Shown: positions 10,094-22,473 of the stretch, piece by piece
Position numbering within the stretch: position 1 is the stretch's first letter
Layout: the number at the start of each line of letters is the position of its first letter
DNA from: Porodaedalea pini
Taxonomy: Eukaryota > Basidiomycota > Agaricomycetes > Hymenochaetales > Hymenochaetaceae
NCBI GenBank assembly: GCA_002794775.1
Contig: NBAY01000125.1
Span: forward strand, 1 to 64,000
Direction of reading: 5' to 3'
Length of the DNA stretch: 64,000 nt
The notes under the pieces: generated by a model
Told to the model about the DNA's origin: nothing
Seen by the model: only the letters and a program-made list of their open reading frames with translations
The model's database searches: none
Made by a program: the position numbers and the translations under genes

Positions 10094-11154
10094 ACCATAC
10101 TAGAACATGCTCCAAGGGTCAGCAGCATCATACTGATCATGTTGGTACAGAGCATAGCTTGGGGAGTTGGACTGATCCACCAGGAAAATGAGCGAGTTCA
10201 TGGTAGCAGTGTACTTGTTGGGGCCATGGTCACTGTAGTTGAAAAGCAAAGTCACACCCTGAATATACATGTGCAAAAAACCACTGAGGTTCAAGTTTGG
10301 GTTGTTACTGAACATGCCGAACTCCGAACCAGTTGCTGACACAAGCGAAGAGGTCATCTCAGACTAGCCAGTCATTCCGAAGTACCAATAGTTTTTTAGT
10401 TTGCTGTCTCCACCCACAAACCATCATCTGAGACAGCAAAGCAGTTCTCCTTCGCATTCGCAACAGTAAGAGGAAGAAGCTGCACTGTGTTTCCAGTCAT
10501 GTCATCACTTAGGATGGTGAGAGATGCCAAAGTGAGACCACCATTGCAAACACAGTTCCAGTTACCCTTAATATCAGCATCTGACCACCAGCCATTCGTG
10601 CCCTGTGCCAGAGCAGCAATGCCAAGGGACAGACCATACTGGTTCAAAGTGGACCAGATCATCTCCTTCTTGTCATCAGCCCACATGTCGTAAAGCTAGT
10701 TGTAAGCAATACCAAAAGCGGCGGACATTTCAGCAGTGTCAAGAAAATGAGCAGGACTCCACCTGTCAACAGCGGGATCCCATGAGGTCGAGCCATTGCC
10801 AGCAGCATTCTGCAAGTACAACATATCAGCATGTATGAGGATGCAAATTATATAATGAGCCAAACCTGGAGCTCTAGCCAGGTACGGTCAACTCACAATG
10901 AATCGTTCGTCATGCGGTAGACATACGCAAAGGCCTTATGCACTCTTTGACTTGACGGCAGGCATCAAGCATACCACTGGCACCATCCATGAAATACGGG
11001 ACAGGGTCCATGGCCTTCCAATCAGAGGCATTGCCGAAGATCGTCTGGTTCCAGCTGCTGAAGTAAGGGTCGTGCGCAATAAGGTTAGGCAGCACTTCCC
11101 ACTTGAAAGCCGGCTCAATGAGACGCAGCTAGAGCAAAAGTAGCGTGTCTTCCT
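10094..11154 (-). pseudogene. Heparinase II/III-like polysaccharide lyase fragment (left arm)
   Basis: The minus strand encodes the catalytic-domain family seen in Agaricomycete heparinase II/III-like (chondroitin AC/alginate lyase fold) proteins. Blocks include EVLPNLIAHDPYFSSWN, FGNASDWKAMDPVPYF, then NAAGNGSTSWDP, HFLDTAEMSAAFGIAY, GWWSDADIKGNWNCVCNGGL, and finally DHGPNKYTATMNS and QYDAADPWSMF. An intron lies between the LELQ and NAAGNG blocks, so the source was genomic DNA. Several in-frame stops (for example TAG in place of the W of YNWLYD, and stops after ETAN) and frame slips make it non-coding. The protein's N-terminal region and C-terminal beta domain are missing. Confidence 0.85.
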
Positions 11155-11383
11155 CACAGTCTGGACCTGGTTCTTCTGCATGGTGATGGTGATGTCGATG
11201 TGACGCTCTGGGATAGATGCACGGCCGCATCATCTGGCAGCGTCGCAGCACATCTAAGTGCCCTGTTTGCCATGCCTGCCTTCGTCCTCACATGACCAAA
11301 CTCCGGGCTTGCGCCTGCATCTGACAAGGGTGGACTCGGGAAGTGCATCACGTTGTGCACTGCAGAAACCGGAGACGATCCAA

Positions 11384-12574
11384 ATGCGCTTGCACCCTAG
11401 CTTTTCATGTGTTGCATGCCGCGTGACTGCTCTTCCTGCGGCGGCGTAGTACTCTTGCCGACCCAGAGACGCGGTCCTAGGGCATCGCCCAGTGCGCGTT
11501 CGCGGCGTCCAACCACATGTGATGGGACCGGAGAGATTCACCCATGTTCGATTTGAATAGCATCGATCCTGTAATGATTTCGATACGAGAGTGAGTGCGG
11601 CGACGAAAGTGCGCCGCGGGCGAAGAAGCGGCAATGACAGAGGTGACAGCGGTGTGAGCGGTTTTGCAAGGATCTTACGACGCTTGTCATTAGACTGCCT
11701 TTGAGTCTGCATCTGCTGAGTGGATGGAAGCGAAGCGTCCATCTGGTAGACTGTCGGCACGCGCGATCTGTCGGAGGGGTCCATTGACGTCAGCTCTGTC
11801 AGAAAACCGCAGGGGTTGGACGTGTCCGAAGAGGTATTCGCCTTTGACGAGAGAGACACCTCGCCTTCCCTCTTATCCAACTCCGGCTCGACCCGTCACC
11901 TTCCCCCGCACCGCCCCGATGTAGCAGAGCGCCGACTGCAGGACGCTACGTCTCGTGCGTGAACGGCGAGGCGAGTGCGATGCAACGCGTATGCGACGAA
12001 GTGCGCAAGCGTATTCGGTATCACTGGTGCCCCTCTTGATCCTGCCATTGCGGTAGCGGGGGGCACGCAAGACGACTGCGGTCGAGGACGATGTGGAAGA
12101 GGTGGAGGACGACGGAGGAAGGATCTCGGGGCAGTTGAAGGTATGGCTGACGAAGCGCGCACAGAGCTTGCTGGTGTCTTCGTGCCCGTAGTAAGTGGCG
12201 ACTGCCGGTGGGGGTGCTGCCGGCGCGGGGTGGTGCGAGTGGTGTGCGCGCGGGACTGCCGATGACTGTTTTTTGTCGAACGTTTTCGGCGCGGTCGGAG
12301 GAAAAAAAACGCGATAGAGAAAAAGACACCGATCAACAGCCGCTCATCACTCAATTATCAGAGATCGGGGGGAAAGAGGGGGGACGCTTACAGAACTCGA
12401 GGTAGATGCTGCGGCAGCGGCGGACGCAGAAGACGATTTCGCAGGTGGAGGCGGGGCGTACGTCGCGCGGTGCACGCGCCGGAAGGGCGAGTGGTTCGAG
12501 CTGGCACTCGATGATGATATCGAATGCTGATGCGGATGGGGGTGGGGATGGCGCGGGGCGTGGACGGTGGCCAT
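11384..12574 (-). pseudogene. PHO80/PCL-type cyclin fragment (left arm)
   Basis: Minus-strand translation starts MATVHAPRHPHPHPHQHS, a histidine- and serine-rich leader. It continues through an intron to YYGHEDTSKLCARFVSHTFN and LAHFVAYALHRTRLA, then shifts frame. Later blocks give PTVYQMDASLPSTQQMQTQR and PRRTFVAALTLVSKSLQDRCYSNR, the cyclin-box core of fungal PCL/PHO80-like cyclins (compare the family's LASKFLQDRCYSNRAW). Stops and frame changes break it after the leader and after the cyclin box. The region 12575-12843 between this fragment and RPS6 is probably its promoter or 5' leader; no protein was recognised there. Confidence 0.72.
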
Positions 12575-12843
12575 ATTCGCTGCGGCGGGCTCTCTGGCTC
12601 TAGGCGTTGACGAGCGTCTGTGAGCGTCAAAGGACAGGTGGAGTTGATGCGTGAGAAGAGGTCGCTACGAATGTTTTGATTGGAACGAGATCCTTCTCGG
12701 ACACAACGGTTGCGTCGCGTTCGCCGAAGTGCGCAGTGAGAAAGGCAGATGAGAAAACGGCTGACGTCGATGTTGAGGCGTGTGGAACATTGGCGGGGGC
12801 AGAAGGAAGAGGTGAGGAATGCGTCCCAGGTGAACAGGGCGAG

Positions 12844-13149
12844 GGAAGTTGAACCGCTCGACGGTTTCGGTAGATGTCGCCAGTCCCTCCCTGCCTGACA
12901 ATGACGAGAGAGAGGACAGCGACGTTGCGACCGATGATGCAGCCACGGGCCGGCTTGCACTTTCTCACCAGTGCAGCAGAGACGGTAGCAAGAGTGACCA
13001 GCAGAAAGGAGAAGGCGAGCAGTTAGGAATGAGTACACCCTGCTTCATCGGGAAGTCCTGCTCGTCGTTTCCGCCAGAGACGCGGAAGACGTGGCCCTTG
13101 AACTCATCACCGAGCAAGTCGCTGGGGACACCTGGGACATCTTCTTGCC
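12844..13149 (-). pseudogene. Ribosomal protein S6 (eS6) fragment (left arm)
   Basis: The minus strand reads [17 protein letters not shown], then [12 protein letters not shown], then after a frame slip [11 protein letters not shown], and then [21 protein letters not shown]. This order matches the N-terminal half of eS6. The remainder of the protein is absent. Its start lies within a few bases of the HSP90 fragment, which is read in the opposite direction, so 13140-13160 is a capture junction. Confidence 0.8.
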
Positions 13150-13154
13150 GTGGA

Positions 13155-14262
13155 AAATGCGGTAACGACCACCTCGCTATGAAGCACTTCTCGGTAGAAG
13201 GTCAGCTCGAATTCAAGGCTATTCTCTACATTCCGAAGCGGTGAGTCTCCTTGCTGGCCTTGCTATGAACCTGTTTCTGACGTCTCTTTTAGCGCACCGT
13301 TCGACCTCTTCGAGTCCAAGAAGAAGCGTAACAACATTAAGCTCTACGTCCGCCCCGTCTTCATTATGGACGACTGCGAGGATCTCATCCCCGAGTACCT
13401 TAACTTCGTCAAGGGTATCGTCGACTCTGAAGATCTCCCGCTCAACATCTCGCGTGAGACGCTCTAGCAGAACAAGATTCTCAAGGTCATCCGCAAGAAC
13501 ATCGTGAAGAAGTGCCTCGACCTCATCCAGGAGATCTCGGAGGACAAGGACAATTTCAAGAAGTTCTACGAGGCGTTCGGCAAGAGCCTCAAGCTTGGTA
13601 TCCACGAGGATGCGCAGAACCGCAGCAAGCTCGCCGAGTTCCTCCGCTTCTACTCGACGAAGTCGACTGAGGAGCAGGTCTCGCTGAAAAAGGGTACGTG
13701 TTCAAGCGGCGGCCCTGTTCCATTATTTGGTTACTGACAGCTTACCGCAGACTACATCACGCGGATGCCTGAGATTCAGAAGTCCATCTACTACCTCACT
13801 GGCGAGTCGCTCAATGCCGTCAAGGACTCTCCCTTCCTTGAGGCTCTCAAGAAGAAGGGCTTCGAGGTACTCCTGCTTGTTGACCCGATCGACGAGTACG
13901 CCGTCACTCAGCTCAAGGAGTTCGACGGTCACAAGCTCGTGTGCGTGTCGAAGGAGGGTCTGGAGCTCGAGGAGACCGAAGAGGAGAAGAAGGAGCGCGA
14001 GAGTGAGGCCTCGCAGTTCGAGGAGCTCTGCAAGGTCGTCAAGGATGCGCTCGGCGACAAGGTCGAGAAGGTCGTCATCTTGAACCGCGTCACCGACTCA
14101 CCATGTGTGCTTGTCACCGGCCAGTTCGGCTGGTCCGCAAATATGGAGCGCATCATGAAGGCGCAGGCGCTTCGCGACTCGTCAATGTCATCGTACATGG
14201 CGTCGAAGAAGACGCTTGAGTTTAACCCGCACAACGCGATCATCAAGGTCCTTCGATGTTGA
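13155..14262 (+). pseudogene. HSP90 middle/C-terminal domain fragment (left arm)
   Basis: This is a high-identity HSP90 segment: [21 protein letters not shown], then [64 protein letters not shown] and [20 protein letters not shown]. It spans the second half of the middle domain and the start of the C-terminal domain. Two introns are retained (13241-13292 and 13694-13750, both GT-AG), so it was copied from DNA. An in-frame TAG interrupts the ETLQQN motif (CAG to TAG, about 13466), and after NPHNAIIK the frame ends. The ATPase domain and terminal MEEVD are missing. It cannot make a chaperone. Confidence 0.93.
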
Positions 14263-14352
14263 TCGTCTTTTGCTGGCCCATCGCCAGGTCAGCGATGTCG
14301 ACACTTCATGGCCGGTGGTGTCTTGAGGAGCTCGTCGTGTTCTGTCCCTTCA

Positions 14353-14427
14353 GGCAAGCAAAAAAAATGATGAAAAGTAATTATTAGTATATTCAAATAG
14401 TTTTTATGATTATTTTTTTTGCTTACC
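14353..14427. repeat. 75 bp AT-rich hairpin (mini inverted repeat)
   Basis: GGCAAGCAAAAAAAATGAT at one end pairs with ATTATTTTTTTTGCTTACC at the other. It lies just downstream of the HSP90 fragment, with mirror 16107-16181. It may be a very small MITE or a binding-site pair. Confidence 0.55.
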
Positions 14428-14498
14428 TTGAGTGTGTGGCCGGTGGGACAGCCGTGCTCGTCGTCGATGGTGAAGACGAAACGACACGAACAACGACG

Positions 14499-14703
14499 AC
14501 GCGTTGGTTGTGTTGCCTAATTTGGCCGATCGCCGCGTCTCAAACAAGCAATCAAAGCATTCCGATTCTTTCGGAAATCTCGAAAGTCTCAGCTGTTGGC
14601 CTCAAACAAATTCTACGGACGCGTTTAAAAATACAAAAAAATACGGAATAGTTTTATTATGTATGTATCTCTATCATAGCCAATAATTACGCGTCAAACG
14701 CGT
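14499..14703. repeat. Four ACGCGT sites in 205 bp (left arm)
   Basis: ACGCGT occurs at 14499, 14619, 14689 and 14698, mirrored at 15831-16035. The sites lie at the inner side of the arm, outside the gene fragments. They could be binding sites for an element-encoded or host factor; ACGCGT is also the MluI cell-cycle box core in fungi. Confidence 0.5.
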
Positions 14704-15107
14704 TTTTTTATGGAGTAATAAATACAACAGTAATCTTGACATGCAGCACCAGGCCTCCAGAAGCATACACAAAAGTACAATATACCCTGAAAGGCCTGGC
14801 ACCTATTCTATCATGAAGTAAGTGATACATTGTGTATGCATGCAAGGTTTCAAGCCAATCAGACATGAACTGACTTCATAATAGAGAAGGAGGTGGTTTC
14901 ATGAGATCTTCTGAATCTGAGTGTTTTGTATATCCTGTTCCCACTTTCTACTTTGATGGTACATAAAATATTAAGCATATCCAGAATGGATATGTCTATG
15001 TTTCTGTAAGTTTACAAGTTTCCAGCCTCAGTGGTTGGAGCTGGGTGAATTGAAAAACATCGAAAAGCATGGTTTTTAGAAGTTCAGAGAAAGCATATAT
15101 TCATGTT

Positions 15108-15426
15108 GTTGCTTTATTCCAAACCTCAGGAAGCTCTATAAAATAGATATTAGTACTTTATATGACTACAATAAATGTAATCAGGTGCTAGATCTCGGAG
15201 TTAGAGGAAAGTTCTGAAGGGGCAGAGGAAATACATGCAAAACTGCTCTGTGTTTCTTGGATTTGTGTCGAGTTTCACAAAACATGAACTGTATCACCTC
15301 TCATTTCACTCCCAATTCCGAACTTTTTCCTCACCCACAAAACTAAGGACTGGATATCTTTCTTGCAGCATACTTAAATACAAATAACTAATTTTGTTGA
15401 GCTTCTCATACTGTGAACCAACTAAA
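15108..15426. other. Unpaired centre (loop) of the palindrome, 319 bp
   Basis: The arms stop matching at 15107/15427. The 319 bp between are not self-complementary and contain no recognisable gene. A unique spacer allows junction-specific amplification and argues against a simple sequencing fold-back. Confidence 0.85.
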
Positions 15427-15830
15427 AACATGAATATATGCTTTCTCTGAACTTCTAAAAACCATGCTTTTCGATGTTTTTCAATTCACCCAGCTCCAAC
15501 CACTGAGGCTGGAAACTTGTAAACTTACAGAAACATAGACATATCCATTCTGGATATGCTTAATATTTTATGTACCATCAAAGTAGAAAGTGGGAACAGG
15601 ATATACAAAACACTCAGATTCAGAAGATCTCATGAAACCACCTCCTTCTCTATTATGAAGTCAGTTCATGTCTGATTGGCTTGAAACCTTGCATGCATAC
15701 ACAATGTATCACTTACTTCATGATAGAATAGGTGCCAGGCCTTTCAGGGTATATTGTACTTTTGTGTATGCTTCTGGAGGCCTGGTGCTGCATGTCAAGA
15801 TTACTGTTGTATTTATTACTCCATAAAAAA

Positions 15831-16035
15831 ACGCGTTTGACGCGTAATTATTGGCTATGATAGAGATACATACATAATAAAACTATTCCGTATTTTTTTG
15901 TATTTTTAAACGCGTCCGTAGAATTTGTTTGAGGCCAACAGCTGAGACTTTCGAGATTTCCGAAAGAATCGGAATGCTTTGATTGCTTGTTTGAGACGCG
16001 GCGATCGGCCAAATTAGGCAACACAACCAACGCGT
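15831..16035. repeat. ACGCGT cluster (right arm mirror)
   Basis: Mirror of 14499-14703. Confidence 0.5.
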
Positions 16036-16106
16036 CGTCGTTGTTCGTGTCGTTTCGTCTTCACCATCGACGACGAGCACGGCTGTCCCACCGGCCACAC
16101 ACTCAA

Positions 16107-16181
16107 GGTAAGCAAAAAAAATAATCATAAAAACTATTTGAATATACTAATAATTACTTTTCATCATTTTTTTTGCTTGCC
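16107..16181. repeat. 75 bp AT-rich hairpin (right arm mirror)
   Basis: Mirror of 14353-14427. Confidence 0.55.
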
Positions 16182-16271
16182 TGAAGGGACAGAACACGAC
16201 GAGCTCCTCAAGACACCACCGGCCATGAAGTGTCGACATCGCTGACCTGGCGATGGGCCAGCAAAAGACGA

Positions 16272-17379
16272 TCAACATCGAAGGACCTTGATGATCGCGT
16301 TGTGCGGGTTAAACTCAAGCGTCTTCTTCGACGCCATGTACGATGACATTGACGAGTCGCGAAGCGCCTGCGCCTTCATGATGCGCTCCATATTTGCGGA
16401 CCAGCCGAACTGGCCGGTGACAAGCACACATGGTGAGTCGGTGACGCGGTTCAAGATGACGACCTTCTCGACCTTGTCGCCGAGCGCATCCTTGACGACC
16501 TTGCAGAGCTCCTCGAACTGCGAGGCCTCACTCTCGCGCTCCTTCTTCTCCTCTTCGGTCTCCTCGAGCTCCAGACCCTCCTTCGACACGCACACGAGCT
16601 TGTGACCGTCGAACTCCTTGAGCTGAGTGACGGCGTACTCGTCGATCGGGTCAACAAGCAGGAGTACCTCGAAGCCCTTCTTCTTGAGAGCCTCAAGGAA
16701 GGGAGAGTCCTTGACGGCATTGAGCGACTCGCCAGTGAGGTAGTAGATGGACTTCTGAATCTCAGGCATCCGCGTGATGTAGTCTGCGGTAAGCTGTCAG
16801 TAACCAAATAATGGAACAGGGCCGCCGCTTGAACACGTACCCTTTTTCAGCGAGACCTGCTCCTCAGTCGACTTCGTCGAGTAGAAGCGGAGGAACTCGG
16901 CGAGCTTGCTGCGGTTCTGCGCATCCTCGTGGATACCAAGCTTGAGGCTCTTGCCGAACGCCTCGTAGAACTTCTTGAAATTGTCCTTGTCCTCCGAGAT
17001 CTCCTGGATGAGGTCGAGGCACTTCTTCACGATGTTCTTGCGGATGACCTTGAGAATCTTGTTCTGCTAGAGCGTCTCACGCGAGATGTTGAGCGGGAGA
17101 TCTTCAGAGTCGACGATACCCTTGACGAAGTTAAGGTACTCGGGGATGAGATCCTCGCAGTCGTCCATAATGAAGACGGGGCGGACGTAGAGCTTAATGT
17201 TGTTACGCTTCTTCTTGGACTCGAAGAGGTCGAACGGTGCGCTAAAAGAGACGTCAGAAACAGGTTCATAGCAAGGCCAGCAAGGAGACTCACCGCTTCG
17301 GAATGTAGAGAATAGCCTTGAATTCGAGCTGACCTTCTACCGAGAAGTGCTTCATAGCGAGGTGGTCGTTACCGCATTT
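16272..17379 (-). pseudogene. HSP90 fragment (right arm)
   Basis: Identical mirror of 13155-14262, with the same retained introns, in-frame TAG and truncations. Confidence 0.93.
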
Positions 17380-17384
17380 TCCAC

Positions 17385-17690
17385 GGCAAGAAGATGTCCC
17401 AGGTGTCCCCAGCGACTTGCTCGGTGATGAGTTCAAGGGCCACGTCTTCCGCGTCTCTGGCGGAAACGACGAGCAGGACTTCCCGATGAAGCAGGGTGTA
17501 CTCATTCCTAACTGCTCGCCTTCTCCTTTCTGCTGGTCACTCTTGCTACCGTCTCTGCTGCACTGGTGAGAAAGTGCAAGCCGGCCCGTGGCTGCATCAT
17601 CGGTCGCAACGTCGCTGTCCTCTCTCTCGTCATTGTCAGGCAGGGAGGGACTGGCGACATCTACCGAAACCGTCGAGCGGTTCAACTTCC
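17385..17690 (+). pseudogene. Ribosomal protein S6 fragment (right arm)
   Basis: Identical mirror of 12844-13149. Confidence 0.8.
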
Positions 17691-17959
17691 CTCGCCCTGT
17701 TCACCTGGGACGCATTCCTCACCTCTTCCTTCTGCCCCCGCCAATGTTCCACACGCCTCAACATCGACGTCAGCCGTTTTCTCATCTGCCTTTCTCACTG
17801 CGCACTTCGGCGAACGCGACGCAACCGTTGTGTCCGAGAAGGATCTCGTTCCAATCAAAACATTCGTAGCGACCTCTTCTCACGCATCAACTCCACCTGT
17901 CCTTTGACGCTCACAGACGCTCGTCAACGCCTAGAGCCAGAGAGCCCGCCGCAGCGAAT

Positions 17960-19150
17960 ATGGCCACCGTCCACGCCCCGCGCCATCCCCACCCCCATCC
18001 GCATCAGCATTCGATATCATCATCGAGTGCCAGCTCGAACCACTCGCCCTTCCGGCGCGTGCACCGCGCGACGTACGCCCCGCCTCCACCTGCGAAATCG
18101 TCTTCTGCGTCCGCCGCTGCCGCAGCATCTACCTCGAGTTCTGTAAGCGTCCCCCCTCTTTCCCCCCGATCTCTGATAATTGAGTGATGAGCGGCTGTTG
18201 ATCGGTGTCTTTTTCTCTATCGCGTTTTTTTTCCTCCGACCGCGCCGAAAACGTTCGACAAAAAACAGTCATCGGCAGTCCCGCGCGCACACCACTCGCA
18301 CCACCCCGCGCCGGCAGCACCCCCACCGGCAGTCGCCACTTACTACGGGCACGAAGACACCAGCAAGCTCTGTGCGCGCTTCGTCAGCCATACCTTCAAC
18401 TGCCCCGAGATCCTTCCTCCGTCGTCCTCCACCTCTTCCACATCGTCCTCGACCGCAGTCGTCTTGCGTGCCCCCCGCTACCGCAATGGCAGGATCAAGA
18501 GGGGCACCAGTGATACCGAATACGCTTGCGCACTTCGTCGCATACGCGTTGCATCGCACTCGCCTCGCCGTTCACGCACGAGACGTAGCGTCCTGCAGTC
18601 GGCGCTCTGCTACATCGGGGCGGTGCGGGGGAAGGTGACGGGTCGAGCCGGAGTTGGATAAGAGGGAAGGCGAGGTGTCTCTCTCGTCAAAGGCGAATAC
18701 CTCTTCGGACACGTCCAACCCCTGCGGTTTTCTGACAGAGCTGACGTCAATGGACCCCTCCGACAGATCGCGCGTGCCGACAGTCTACCAGATGGACGCT
18801 TCGCTTCCATCCACTCAGCAGATGCAGACTCAAAGGCAGTCTAATGACAAGCGTCGTAAGATCCTTGCAAAACCGCTCACACCGCTGTCACCTCTGTCAT
18901 TGCCGCTTCTTCGCCCGCGGCGCACTTTCGTCGCCGCACTCACTCTCGTATCGAAATCATTACAGGATCGATGCTATTCAAATCGAACATGGGTGAATCT
19001 CTCCGGTCCCATCACATGTGGTTGGACGCCGCGAACGCGCACTGGGCGATGCCCTAGGACCGCGTCTCTGGGTCGGCAAGAGTACTACGCCGCCGCAGGA
19101 AGAGCAGTCACGCGGCATGCAACACATGAAAAGCTAGGGTGCAAGCGCAT
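17960..19150 (+). pseudogene. PHO80/PCL-type cyclin fragment (right arm)
   Basis: Identical mirror of 11384-12574. Confidence 0.72.
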
Positions 19151-19379
19151 TTGGATCGTCTCCGGTTTCTGCAGTGCACAACGTGATGCACTTCCCGAGT
19201 CCACCCTTGTCAGATGCAGGCGCAAGCCCGGAGTTTGGTCATGTGAGGACGAAGGCAGGCATGGCAAACAGGGCACTTAGATGTGCTGCGACGCTGCCAG
19301 ATGATGCGGCCGTGCATCTATCCCAGAGCGTCACATCGACATCACCATCACCATGCAGAAGAACCAGGTCCAGACTGTG

Positions 19380-20440
19380 AGGAAGACACGCTACTTTTGC
19401 TCTAGCTGCGTCTCATTGAGCCGGCTTTCAAGTGGGAAGTGCTGCCTAACCTTATTGCGCACGACCCTTACTTCAGCAGCTGGAACCAGACGATCTTCGG
19501 CAATGCCTCTGATTGGAAGGCCATGGACCCTGTCCCGTATTTCATGGATGGTGCCAGTGGTATGCTTGATGCCTGCCGTCAAGTCAAAGAGTGCATAAGG
19601 CCTTTGCGTATGTCTACCGCATGACGAACGATTCATTGTGAGTTGACCGTACCTGGCTAGAGCTCCAGGTTTGGCTCATTATATAATTTGCATCCTCATA
19701 CATGCTGATATGTTGTACTTGCAGAATGCTGCTGGCAATGGCTCGACCTCATGGGATCCCGCTGTTGACAGGTGGAGTCCTGCTCATTTTCTTGACACTG
19801 CTGAAATGTCCGCCGCTTTTGGTATTGCTTACAACTAGCTTTACGACATGTGGGCTGATGACAAGAAGGAGATGATCTGGTCCACTTTGAACCAGTATGG
19901 TCTGTCCCTTGGCATTGCTGCTCTGGCACAGGGCACGAATGGCTGGTGGTCAGATGCTGATATTAAGGGTAACTGGAACTGTGTTTGCAATGGTGGTCTC
20001 ACTTTGGCATCTCTCACCATCCTAAGTGATGACATGACTGGAAACACAGTGCAGCTTCTTCCTCTTACTGTTGCGAATGCGAAGGAGAACTGCTTTGCTG
20101 TCTCAGATGATGGTTTGTGGGTGGAGACAGCAAACTAAAAAACTATTGGTACTTCGGAATGACTGGCTAGTCTGAGATGACCTCTTCGCTTGTGTCAGCA
20201 ACTGGTTCGGAGTTCGGCATGTTCAGTAACAACCCAAACTTGAACCTCAGTGGTTTTTTGCACATGTATATTCAGGGTGTGACTTTGCTTTTCAACTACA
20301 GTGACCATGGCCCCAACAAGTACACTGCTACCATGAACTCGCTCATTTTCCTGGTGGATCAGTCCAACTCCCCAAGCTATGCTCTGTACCAACATGATCA
20401 GTATGATGCTGCTGACCCTTGGAGCATGTTCTAGTATGGT
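19380..20440 (+). pseudogene. Heparinase II/III-like fragment (right arm)
   Basis: Identical mirror of 10094-11154, with the same stops. Confidence 0.85.
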
Positions 20441-20733
20441 CATTGTAGCTCACCAACATGCAGTGCTCAGTGCACAGCAAACATTACTTTCTTTTGCTTT
20501 CACATCAAACAACATTGTCATCTGACCTGCAGTGGCTTGCAGTGTATTGATTGGTCTTCAGAGCAAGGCAGCTAAGATTCAGAGCCTATAGTAAAATGAT
20601 TGAGAAATTCTCCATAGAATATTCAAGACTTCTATTCTAGACCCATTTGATTTTCATGACATAACAGTTTTTACTTCTCAAAAAAAGAAAAAAAAAATCT
20701 TAAGCAGAAATTAAAAAAGATAATAAGTAGCTA

Positions 20734-21351
20734 GGCACACCCAACTGGGTATTCCCAAATAGTTGGGAGTGCCCAACTGGGCATACCCAGATGGTTGGGA
20801 GTGCCCAACTGGGCGTACCCAGATGGTTGGGAGTGCCCAACTGGGCGTACCCAGATGGTTGGGAGTGCCCAACTGGGCATACCCAAATAATTGGGAGTGC
20901 CCAACTGGGCATACCCAGATGGTTGGGAGTGCCCAACTGGGCATACCCAAATAATTGGGAGTGCCCAACTGGGCATACCCAGATGGTTGGGAGTGCCCAA
21001 CTGGGCATACCCAAATAATTGGGAGTGCCCAACTGGGCATACCCAGATGGTTGGGAGTGCCCAACTGGGCATACCCAAATAATTGGGAGTGCCCAACTGG
21101 GCGTACCCAAATAATTGGGAGTGCCCAACTGGGCGTACCCAAATAATTGGGAGTGCCCAACTGGGCATACCCAAATAATTGGGAGTGCCCAACTGGGCAT
21201 GCCCGAATAATTAGGAGTGCCCAACTGGGTGTACCCAAATAATTGGGAGTGTCCAACTGGGCGTGCCCAAATAATTGGGAGTGCCCAACTGGGCATACCC
21301 AAATAATTGAAAGTGCCCAACTGGGCATACCCAATGTATCTGGGAATACCT
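20734..21351. repeat. 32 bp minisatellite (right arm)
   Basis: Mirror of 9183-9800, with the same order of unit variants. Confidence 0.93.
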
Positions 21352-22473
21352 AGCTAGACACTCTCAAATGTTTTAGGCACATCCAACTGGACACCTCCAA
21401 ATCTTTGTATATACCTAAGACATCTAGGCTCTCTCAGTCAGGCTCTCCTTTTCATCTCAGTAGTATCTAATCTTATTTCTCTTTGCAGTAATAAATTGAT
21501 CCTATATAGAAGGCACCTAGATAGTGCCAACACTTGAGCCCACAAGACAGACAGGACAAAACAATATTTGTTGCTGTCAGAGAGACTGAGGCAACAAAGG
21601 CATCAGAAAGGGTTCAAATAGGAAGGATTATATAATATGAACTATACAGTACCAGTCTGAAAGGAATCTGTTGAGAATTACTCTCAGAATGCATAAATCT
21701 TTAGTATATGTCTGCCAAAGGATCACTTGACTCAGTGCAAGTGCATATGAGCTTTGAATGAGTTCATATTAGCTTTGGATGGGTTGGGGAGTGAAGGGAA
21801 TATGAAAAGAATATAAATAGAATATAATGTGCTATGCTCCAAATGTCCAGAGGCTATGCTGCCACCAAGTTTCAGGCTCAGACTCAGTGCAGTCATGGTA
21901 TGGATGTATGGTGGCCTTCTGGAGTTTGTGCATCTTGGAATATCAGCAGCTCAGTACCTCAGAGTCATGACATGATGTCCAGCCAGTTGATGTTAAGTCA
22001 GATGTGGTAAAAATGCTCTGGTGGGCTTACAGAAGCTGCTCAATTTGAGAATGAATGTAGAGCTCAAGAATCAACCATGAGGTTCTAGCTTGATTGTTAT
22101 GACCTAAGGGAGAAGAAAGTTTTAGCAATAGAATTGAGATTTGAACTTTGAAGTAGAATGAAGTCCTAAATAAAATAAATAAAATTTGAGCTTGATTGAG
22201 GTCAAGATACATTCAAAACTGAGCTCAAAGCTTAATCAAACAACTTGCTATTTGCACTTGACAATGGGTATTCTGCAATAGCAAGCTCAGATGTCAATAT
22301 AATTGACTTTCATACTTTATAATGTCTACAAGCTATATACAGAGCTTAAAATAGCAGATGCACATTCAGCATGCAACCTATATTTATATATGCATCTATG
22401 AAGCCATTAGAAGTATACAGCTGAAGAAGAAAATAAAAAAATAAAAGGGGAGGGAGGGATGATTTTCTGGGTG

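Larger units (their letters stand above)
7788..15107. repeat. Palindrome left arm
   Basis: Inverted partner of 15427-22746. Order from the outer end inward: terminus, GGGT/ACCC cluster, 1.1 kb AT-rich stretch, minisatellite, heparinase-like, cyclin and RPS6 fragments on the minus strand, HSP90 fragment on the plus strand, ACGCGT cluster, AT-rich inner end. Confidence 0.92.

Noticed and set aside
12388..13038. A 216-residue minus-strand frame spanning RPS6 and cyclin fragments
   Set aside because: It crosses the junction of two captured fragments in frames that change relative to both proteins. It is an accidental fusion frame.
13219..13605. A 128-residue acidic frame antisense to HSP90
   Set aside because: It is a shadow of the codon-biased HSP90 fragment on the other strand.
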